From Nanobdellota archaeon (GTDB lineage: Archaea; Nanobdellota; Nanobdellia; Pacearchaeales; GW2011-AR1), in assembly GCA_018830685.1 (NCBI GenBank), contig JAHJRR010000050.1, positions 1 to 9,833 on the forward strand: DNA of 9,833 nt, read 5' to 3'. The stretch's first letter is position 1; each line of letters begins with the position of its first letter. This document shows, one piece after another, positions 1 through 4,368 of this stretch. The position numbers were made by a program, and so were the translations under genes. Under the pieces are notes generated by a model. It saw nothing but the letters and a program-made list of their open reading frames with translations, searched no databases and had not been told where the DNA came from.

Positions 1-35
1 CCGAAGATGTCGAACGCTCTTGGTTGTTTTGCCAT
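1..35 (-). CDS. Possible start of a further gene, cut by left edge
   Basis: On the minus strand an ATG at 33-35 opens one base after the toxin stop codon (37-39) and stays open to the window edge, reading MAKQPRAFDIF. The tight spacing would make it a third gene in the toxin-antitoxin transcript. Only 11 codons are visible, so no function can be given. A competing reading is that this is intergenic repeat: the stretch 4-14 (AAGATGTCGAA) recurs at 9635-9645 in a non-coding, repeat-rich region. Confidence 0.3.
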   Translation of the reverse strand, partial: MAKQPRAFDIF

Positions 36-36
36 T

Positions 37-360
37 TTAAAAGTTAAATAGTCTCTCGTAATCTTTATGATTCATCCAGTCTAAAATAATCGCTAAAACT
101 TTAATTTTATCTGGGGAAGTGATAGAGTAGATCAACCTCCAGCCATCTCTTAAATTATAAATCCATAAATTATCCACACCATATTCTTGAGATATTCTCC
201 TAGGAATTAATTTTTTTTTCACGTTGCGACCACAAAAAACGTTTCTTTTTATATCATCCGTGGCTTTATCTATTTGTTCATATAGAATTTTGTCTGTTTC
301 TTTGAGGGAATTAAATGCTTTTTTTAGACTTTCATCATTGAATAATACTATGCCTTCCAA
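37..360 (-). CDS. RelE-like toxin (archaeal RelE/ParE superfamily), 107 aa
   Basis: This is probably a type II toxin, a small mRNA-cleaving or translation-blocking ribonuclease of the RelE/ParE fold. The family signal is in the second half: an aromatic stretch NLWIYNLRDGWRLIYS (about residues 64-79), then a hydrophobic strand ending ILDWMNHKDYERLF (about 92-105), the pattern of archaeal RelE-like proteins. A basic patch (KKKLIPRR, 48-55) would suit RNA contact. The start is a TTG at 358-360; no ATG lies in frame nearby, and a GGGAGGG stretch inside the end of the upstream gene could act as a ribosome binding site. It overlaps the upstream gene by 13 bases (348-360), so the two are surely co-transcribed and translationally coupled. 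Family assignment is by pattern; toxicity is inference. Catalytic residues vary too much in this family to name with certainty. Confidence 0.75.
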   Translation of the reverse strand: MEGIVLFNDESLKKAFNSLKETDKILYEQIDKATDDIKRNVFCGRNVKKKLIPRRISQEYGVDNLWIYNLRDGWRLIYSITSPDKIKVLAIILDWMNHKDYERLFNF

Positions 361-653
361 ATTAAATCGTCCCTCCCTTCAAATTTTTTTGCAAATTCAG
401 GATTCCAGATATACACGATATAACCTTCCTTGTCATAAACTATTCGAAGCGTGCCTTCGAGATATTCCATTATGACCTGAAACGTCTGCCACATAACTTT
501 TTTTGGAAGTTTGTTGAAGAGTTCTGTTTTTTTAAACTCGCCGCTGTTCTCATCTATGAATTTTTCGACCATGAGAACCGTCTGAAGTGTTGGGGAGCGT
601 GCTATCTCATTAGTTATGCTATATGGTTTCTTGGAATTTGTTTGCGATGCCAC
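348..653 (-). CDS. Winged-helix-like antitoxin candidate, 101 aa
   Basis: This is the upstream partner of the RelE-like toxin and probably its antitoxin and autorepressor. The protein has a helix TLQTVLMVEKFIDE (about 22-35), a segment with LPKKVMWQTFQVIMEYLE (about 49-66) that looks like the second and recognition helices of a winged helix, and a beta-wing YDKEGYIVYIWNPE (about 73-86). This is unlike the ribbon-helix-helix or Phd-type antitoxins usually paired with RelE. The start is GTG at 651-653, supported by a TATA box (672-683) about 24 bases upstream, which leaves essentially no leader. It overlaps the toxin by 13 bases. It could instead be a plain wHTH regulator. I am fairly sure of the fold and less sure of the antitoxin role, which rests on gene order and overlap. 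Confidence 0.65.
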   Translation of the reverse strand: MASQTNSKKPYSITNEIARSPTLQTVLMVEKFIDENSGEFKKTELFNKLPKKVMWQTFQVIMEYLEGTLRIVYDKEGYIVYIWNPEFAKKFEGRDDLIWKA

Positions 654-671
654 AGGATTATATCAATTGAT

Positions 672-683
672 ATTATTTAAATC
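672..683 (-). promoter_or_regulatory. TATA box of the first toxin-antitoxin pair
   Basis: On the minus strand this reads GATTTAAATAAT, an archaeal TATA box centred about 24 bases before the GTG start at 653. The spacing predicts transcription starting at or next to the start codon. Confidence 0.6.
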
Positions 684-704
684 TTTTGGGTTGCAGTATT
701 AATG

Positions 705-714
705 TTTATAAATA
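705..714 (+). promoter_or_regulatory. TATA box of the coiled-coil membrane protein gene
   Basis: TTTATAAATA is centred about 25 bases before the ATG at 734. It is back to back with the minus-strand TATA box at 672-683, so the 80-base gap holds two divergent promoters. Confidence 0.65.
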
Positions 715-733
715 TTAGATTGTTTTTTAAGGA

Positions 734-1915
734 ATGGAAAAGGGGGGATTAATTTTTACTTTCTTATTGGTTCTTATGTTTGGGGTAGTGAGCGCGCAGT
801 ATTCTAGCGGTTATGGTTATGGGGGATTTTATCTTGATGATTATGTTAATGGGAATTTTATTTCTTATTCAATTTTGTTTGTTATATTCTTTTGGATTTT
901 GCAGGTTATTTTGTCTAGAGTTCCTATGTTTAGGGGAGCCGATGGAAGTAAGAAGCAGGCGACGATAGGTGCACTTTTGTTTTCTACAGGAATAACTTAT
1001 TGGTTGTATCGTTCCAATTGGAATTTTGATAATTTGATTTATCGGTTTGGTTTTTCTGATGGACTGACCTCCGTTCTATTGGTTTTGATTCTTTTGGTAG
1101 TGATGTTCTTGGTAATTAAGAAAATTGGTTTTTATGGATTGTTCCTCCTATCGGGGGCAGCACTGATAGTTATTTCGTTTACAGATTTGGTTTATGACAA
1201 AATTTCTGTTTTGATTATCGGAATCGTTTTGTTTGTAATTGGGCTTTGGCTGTGGAGAAGAAGAGAGAATAAACCAAAAGAAGAGAGTTTTTCTTCAACT
1301 CAGAATATAAATGTTAATGTTGGTGGGAGTGATAATTTCCAAGAGGATAAAAGGCGAAAGGAGGAAGTTTTACGTAGAGCTGAGAATATCGCAAACTTGA
1401 GGATTAGAAAAGATGAAGAAGAGAACCAAAGGAAATGGCAAAAAGCAGAAGCGAGAAAACAAATTGAAATTGATGAGTCAAAAGCATATAAAGAAGATTC
1501 TAAAAGAATGAGGCGGGAAGAGACAGAGCGGTTATTAAGAGAAAAAAAGGAGAAAGAAAATCGAGATTGGCAGAGAAGATATGAAGAACAACAAAAAAAG
1601 AATCAAGAGATAGAGAAATTTAGGATGAGAAAAGAACAAGAGATGCAGATGCGATATGAAGAAAAAAAAAGAAAGAAGACAGAAAAAGAGATGATGAAAG
1701 CCGAAGAAGAGGCTCGGAAGGAAGAGGCTAGAAAAATAGATGATTTTCGTTCTAATGAACGTAAGAAACTTCGAAATATGTACAAAAGATTAAATTCTGA
1801 ATTAATTAAACAAGAACAGTTTGCCATTAAAGGTGTTGATGGTGCGGAGGATAAGGTTAAAAAATTAAAATTTGAGATCAATGAGCTTGCGAGATCTATG
1901 AAAAACCTTTCCTAA
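734..1915 (+). CDS. Membrane protein, signal peptide + ~5 TM + long charged coiled coil (393 aa)
   Basis: I do not recognise a named family. Residues 6-21 form a hydrophobic signal ending VSA before Q22, a plausible signal peptidase I site. Next come a Gly/Tyr-rich segment (23-35) and likely membrane helices at about 42-60, 76-92, 111-128, 131-149 and 157-174, the last followed by a WRRRENK stop-transfer. Residues 180-200 are a polar linker, and about 203-391 is almost pure Lys/Arg/Glu/Gln helix without Pro or Gly for most of its length, predicted as a coiled coil or a single charged alpha helix. By the positive-inside rule the charged tail should be cytoplasmic. It may be a scaffold or envelope-linked structural protein, but this is inference. 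The ATG is supported by a TATA box about 25 bases upstream. The gene ends six bases before the stop of the convergent PIN gene. An A9 tract (1662-1670) lies in the coiled coil, but the frame stays open through it. Confidence 0.85.
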   Translation: MEKGGLIFTFLLVLMFGVVSAQYSSGYGYGGFYLDDYVNGNFISYSILFVIFFWILQVILSRVPMFRGADGSKKQATIGALLFSTGITYWLYRSNWNFDNLIYRFGFSDGLTSVLLVLILLVVMFLVIKKIGFYGLFLLSGAALIVISFTDLVYDKISVLIIGIVLFVIGLWLWRRRENKPKEESFSSTQNINVNVGGSDNFQEDKRRKEEVLRRAENIANLRIRKDEEENQRKWQKAEARKQIEIDESKAYKEDSKRMRREETERLLREKKEKENRDWQRRYEEQQKKNQEIEKFRMRKEQEMQMRYEEKKRKKTEKEMMKAEEEARKEEARKIDDFRSNERKKLRNMYKRLNSELIKQEQFAIKGVDGAEDKVKKLKFEINELARSMKNLS

Positions 1916-1921
1916 AACCAA

Positions 1922-2329
1922 TCACCCAAAGTAAGAGTTAATAATCTCTTCTGTATTACAAACAACCACTTTCCCTTGATTTTTTAAAATCTTGTCATTG
2001 CTCCAAAGAGGGAGATTGAGAACAAGACAAAGAGCAAAGAATTCTGCATCATCTTTGTCAGGAGAAATTTCTTCGGAGATCTTGACGTAATTTTTATAAT
2101 TTTTTTCTTTATGAAATTTGACAGATGATTTTAAATTTTTGAATTCAGAAAGAAAATCTTTTTTTGATAGTCCCGTTTTGGAAATAATAAGAGGAGAATA
2201 TTTTTCAATTTCTTTAAGAGCCAAAAAAGGGGAATGGAATGTGCACGAAGGGGATTCAAGAATCTTTTTTATCAGAGAATCTTTGCGGAAAAAACTGAAA
2301 AGAATATTTGTATCCACGACAAATTTCAT
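1922..2329 (-). CDS. PIN-domain ribonuclease, VapC-like toxin (135 aa)
   Basis: The protein is a compact PIN domain of full length. The acidic metal-binding residues are visible: D6 in VVDTNILFSFF, E40 in ALKEIEKY, D93/D94 in DKDDAEFFAL, and D112 in LWSNDK. The DKDDAEFFALCLVLNLPLW stretch is typical of archaeal PIN toxins, which cut RNA (often tRNA or rRNA) using Mg2+ or Mn2+. The ATG overlaps the antitoxin stop as ATGA (2326-2329), so the pair is translationally coupled, in the standard antitoxin-first order. It converges with the membrane coiled-coil gene with only six bases between stops, so terminators must lie inside coding sequence. The PIN assignment is strong; the toxin role follows from the partner gene and order. 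Confidence 0.88.
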   Translation of the reverse strand: MKFVVDTNILFSFFRKDSLIKKILESPSCTFHSPFLALKEIEKYSPLIISKTGLSKKDFLSEFKNLKSSVKFHKEKNYKNYVKISEEISPDKDDAEFFALCLVLNLPLWSNDKILKNQGKVVVCNTEEIINSYFG

Positions 2330-2538
2330 TTTTTATTTCTGCCATTTCTAACAGTCTCAACACTCCAGTCAATAAAGCTTTCTTCTCCTTTAAGCTTTTT
2401 CAATAATTCTTTTTTTAGCTCAAGTTTTCTGGCCTTCTCTTCTATGGAACTCCTGACTATGTGCGTCCAGTTTATTTCGGGAAATTCTTTCATGGTCTTT
2501 CTGGTCTCTTCAGGTATTGAGAAAGTTATGCTTACCAT
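2326..2538 (-). CDS. Ribbon-helix-helix antitoxin, VapB-like (70 aa)
   Basis: The N-terminus SITFSIPEETRKTMKEFP is a classic ribbon-helix-helix beta strand followed by helix 1, and INWTHIVRSSIEEKARKLE gives the turn and helix 2, so residues 1-41 should dimerise and bind the operator. The C-terminal part (42-70), lysine-rich then FIDWSVETVR, is the likely toxin-binding tail; short peptides of this kind with an aromatic anchor occur in VapB proteins. The ATG at 2536-2538 sits about 27 bases from a TATA box (2558-2570), so any operator bound by the RHH dimer would be in this short region. The gene ends in an ATGA overlap with the PIN gene. Confidence 0.85.
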   Translation of the reverse strand: MVSITFSIPEETRKTMKEFPEINWTHIVRSSIEEKARKLELKKELLKKLKGEESFIDWSVETVRNGRNKK

Positions 2539-2557
2539 ATTTAACGTAATTGTGTTG

Positions 2558-2570
2558 ATTATTTAAATCT
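2558..2570 (-). promoter_or_regulatory. TATA box of the VapBC-like pair
   Basis: The minus strand reads AGATTTAAATAAT, centred about 26 bases before the ATG at 2538. The core GATTTAAATAAT is identical to the TATA box of the first toxin-antitoxin pair (672-683). Confidence 0.65.
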
Positions 2571-2619
2571 TTTGATTGGCAAAGTTTTATTTAGAAAGTC
2601 CGATTTGAAATGGCTTATT

Positions 2620-2674
2620 AAAAAAGAATATCCTTGCTTAAAATCTTGCTCGCCTTCGGCTCGTCTGCAAAAAA
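2620..2674 (-). terminator. Possible U-run terminator region of FEN-1
   Basis: On the minus strand downstream of the FEN-1 stop there are two T6 runs, at 2669-2674 and 2620-2625, on either side of the GC-rich repeat. Archaeal polymerase can terminate on short U-runs alone. Weak evidence, by sequence only. Confidence 0.3.
2646..2670. repeat. GC-rich intergenic repeat, copy 1
   Basis: A 25-base element beginning TTGCTCGCC and ending CTGCAA stands out in AT-rich DNA. Its core CTCGCCTTCGGCTCGT (2649-2664) occurs again, on the opposite strand, at 9754-9769, and the general CTCGC...CTCG pattern recurs at 8488, 9566 and 9674. TTGC and GCAA at its ends are complementary. Confidence 0.55.
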
Positions 2675-2728
2675 CTATTAACTATAAATCCACGTTGTTT
2701 GATTATTACTTAGACTAATCTGCGAACA

Positions 2729-2750
2729 CAGCAAGCAGGAAAGCTTGTTG
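2729..2750. repeat. Hairpin just after the FEN-1 stop
   Basis: CAGCAAGC (2729-2736) can pair with GCTTGTTG (2743-2750), eight pairs including one G-U, with a six-base loop. It starts about ten bases downstream of the FEN-1 stop on the minus strand. It may stabilise or help end the transcript; there is no T-run directly after it. Confidence 0.4.
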
Positions 2751-2760
2751 AGTAATGTAG

Positions 2761-3801
2761 TTAAAACCATCTCTCTAAGTTTTTCTGTTTCTTTTTTTCC
2801 TTAATTTCTCTGAGTTTTTCTAGTTGTTTTTCTACACGTTCCTCGGAGAAATCGTGTCTTTTTATGAGTATTTCTTTTATTTTGTCTTCATCAACTTCTG
2901 GAAACTCTATTTCAAAATTATTAACGTCTGGCTTGTGGAATAGTTCGAAGATTTCTCTCCAGTCGAATCGGTCTTCTTCAGAGAGATTCATTATCTGTTC
3001 TTCTATACTCTGAAATATCTGGATTGGTTGTTTGTATTTCTTAACTAAATCTAGGGCTTTTTTCTGACCTATTCCAGGAATGCCTTTAGGATTGTAGTCC
3101 GTTCCTACAAGAATTCCTATGCAAATTAATTGATCTAAATTTATCCCCATAGAGTTTAGAACTTTCTCCAGTTCTATGAGTTCTGGATTTATTTCAATCC
3201 ATCCTGAATAGGTTTTTCTTTTTCTTGCGAGTCCAAGATTTCTTACTAGTCTTGTAGCTCCAAAAAGAAGACTGTCATAGTCTTGACTGACTGTTGCAAA
3301 TACCTCGCTGTTTGTCTTATTTAGATAAGCGGCTTGGGCTTCTCCCTCGCTTGGTGCTTGGATGACTGCAATCCCCATTGCTTCAAGGAGTTCTTTGCTT
3401 TCGTCTAACATTTCATCATCTATTCTGACAAATTGTGAACTGTAACGCCTCATGGAATCAATGTCTTCTGTTTGTTTAGCCTCTTCATATTTCTCTTTTG
3501 CGTTGTCTCTTGCCTCTTTTCTTATAGAATGTGTTCCACTTTTTAGTGCAGGCGGTTTGCCATCAAATACATATGCTAATTTGATTCCTTCTGAGATAAG
3601 ATTAGTGTTTCTATAGAATATGCCTGATAAATGGCTAGTTATTCTCTTTTTATTATCCATCAAAGGCGTGCCATCAGGTTGTCTAATTGTAGAAAGGAAT
3701 TGATAGAGCATGTTATAAGCGTCTACGCAAACTATTTCATTTTTCAAATCACTTATTTCAATTTCCTTTCTTGGGATGATTTCTCGTATGTTTAACCCCA
3801 T
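2761..3801 (-). CDS. fen: Flap endonuclease 1 (FEN-1), 346 aa
   Basis: FEN-1 cuts 5' flaps during Okazaki fragment maturation and long-patch repair. All acidic metal ligands are in place: D27 (CVDAYN), D80 (VFDGKPP), E152 and E154 (PSEGEAQAAY), D174 and D176 (SQDYDSLLFG) and D235 (GTDYNPKG). A helix-hairpin-helix DNA-binding motif follows (GIPGIGQKKALDLV, about 240-253). The last eight residues, QKNLERWF (339-346), form a PCNA-interacting peptide. Length matches the archaeal family (about 330-350 residues), and the N-terminus starts directly with MGL, whose Gly2 abuts the active site in this family. A TATA box (3820-3830) about 24 bases upstream supports this ATG. It lies in the same orientation as the small unknown gene upstream but has its own promoter. 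Identification is very secure. Confidence 0.98.
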   Translation of the reverse strand: MGLNIREIIPRKEIEISDLKNEIVCVDAYNMLYQFLSTIRQPDGTPLMDNKKRITSHLSGIFYRNTNLISEGIKLAYVFDGKPPALKSGTHSIRKEARDNAKEKYEEAKQTEDIDSMRRYSSQFVRIDDEMLDESKELLEAMGIAVIQAPSEGEAQAAYLNKTNSEVFATVSQDYDSLLFGATRLVRNLGLARKRKTYSGWIEINPELIELEKVLNSMGINLDQLICIGILVGTDYNPKGIPGIGQKKALDLVKKYKQPIQIFQSIEEQIMNLSEEDRFDWREIFELFHKPDVNNFEIEFPEVDEDKIKEILIKRHDFSEERVEKQLEKLREIKEKKKQKNLERWF

Positions 3802-3819
3802 TAGTTATAGAATGAATGT

Positions 3820-3830
3820 AAATATAAAAA
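3820..3830 (-). promoter_or_regulatory. TATA box of FEN-1
   Basis: The minus strand reads TTTTTATATTT, centred about 24-25 bases before the ATG at 3801, predicting a leaderless FEN-1 mRNA independent of the upstream gene. Confidence 0.55.
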
Positions 3831-3882
3831 TTTATTGCTCTCTATGGCGAAGCATTTTTCTAAAAATTTTTGGAATATAATG

Positions 3883-4233
3883 TTACGAAGTTCTGAGAAT
3901 CTCTACATCTTCTTTGAGATCTTTTTCTAAAGATTTCCTATATAGAATTTTATCTGCTAATTCAATTCCTTGAGCTCCTCCATATTCTAGTATGTCTTTT
4001 TCGGGATCATACCATGGAAATGTTTGTATTGATAGATTAGGAATGAGCTCTGAGACCGCTTTTGAAATGGACCCCTCAGTTTTCTTTGGAGTTTGTGAAG
4101 AGGCAATCTTTTTTAATAAACCTCTTTTGAAGATTGTTTCTGCGATAATCAATCCTCTCGAACCACCTTCGAACGCGTCTTTCTCTGGATCATATGTCGC
4201 AACTATTTCATCATAAGTAGATGTGCTTGTCAT
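3883..4233 (-). CDS. Unknown protein with two YDPEKD repeats (116 aa)
   Basis: I do not recognise this protein. It contains two copies of a roughly 30-residue unit, at about 14-42 and 75-104. Both begin YDPEKD, followed two residues later by E, then a GG pair, a Gly followed by a hydrophobic residue, A-[ED], I and R, and end in L-x-K. The link between them (43-74) is polar, with KKTEGSISK and a Leu/Ile segment. There is no signal peptide or membrane helix, so it should be cytoplasmic. The two copies are clearly diverged at the DNA level, so the duplication is old and constrained rather than a fresh tandem repeat. Its start is supported by a TATA box about 26 bases upstream. It sits between FEN-1 (same strand) and PolB (divergent), so a link to replication is possible but unproven. 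Confidence 0.8.
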   Translation of the reverse strand: MTSTSTYDEIVATYDPEKDAFEGGSRGLIIAETIFKRGLLKKIASSQTPKKTEGSISKAVSELIPNLSIQTFPWYDPEKDILEYGGAQGIELADKILYRKSLEKDLKEDVEILRTS

Positions 4234-4252
4234 TAAATATGTTCCCTTGGAA

Positions 4253-4265
4253 TGATATATAAATG
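4253..4265 (-). promoter_or_regulatory. TATA box of the YDPEKD-repeat gene
   Basis: The minus strand reads CATTTATATATCA, centred about 26 bases before the ATG at 4233. With the PolB promoter it makes a divergent promoter pair within 135 bases. Confidence 0.6.
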
Positions 4266-4337
4266 TTTAGATTCCCTCTTTCATGTAGTATCCAATAATT
4301 ATTTCCTAACGATAAATTAAACCCCTCTTTCTATCAA

Positions 4338-4348
4338 GATTTAAATAA
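4338..4348 (+). promoter_or_regulatory. TATA box of PolB
   Basis: GATTTAAATAA is centred about 25 bases before the ATG at 4369. It is nearly identical to the boxes of two toxin-antitoxin pairs and predicts a leaderless mRNA. Confidence 0.65.
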
Positions 4349-4368
4349 CTTAAGAATTTAATAAGTTT

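Larger units (their letters stand above)
2571..2760. other. Intergenic stretch between VapB-like gene and FEN-1
   Basis: About 190 bases without a credible gene. It holds a hairpin (2729-2750), a GC-rich short repeat (2646-2670) and two minus-strand T6 runs (2620-2625 and 2669-2674) that may end FEN-1 transcripts. No tRNA or clear structured RNA was found by eye. Confidence 0.6.

Noticed and set aside
224..475. Open frame of 83 codons on the plus strand across the first toxin-antitoxin pair
   Set aside because: It is antisense to two overlapping genes with clear family signals, has no promoter at the right distance, and its protein shows no domain.
1662..1670. A9 run as a possible slippage or programmed frameshift site
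   Set aside because: The gene continues in one frame through it, with consistent coiled-coil composition on both sides and no alternative frame product of interest.
1603..1881. Minus-strand open frame of 92 codons, Ser/Phe-rich, under the coiled coil
   Set aside because: It is the complement of a Lys/Glu-rich coding stretch, which always yields Phe/Leu/Ser-rich frames.
2571..2760. tRNA or other structured RNA gene in the gap before FEN-1
   Set aside because: No cloverleaf, T-loop consensus or box C/D or K-turn arrangement was found; only one simple hairpin and a short repeat.
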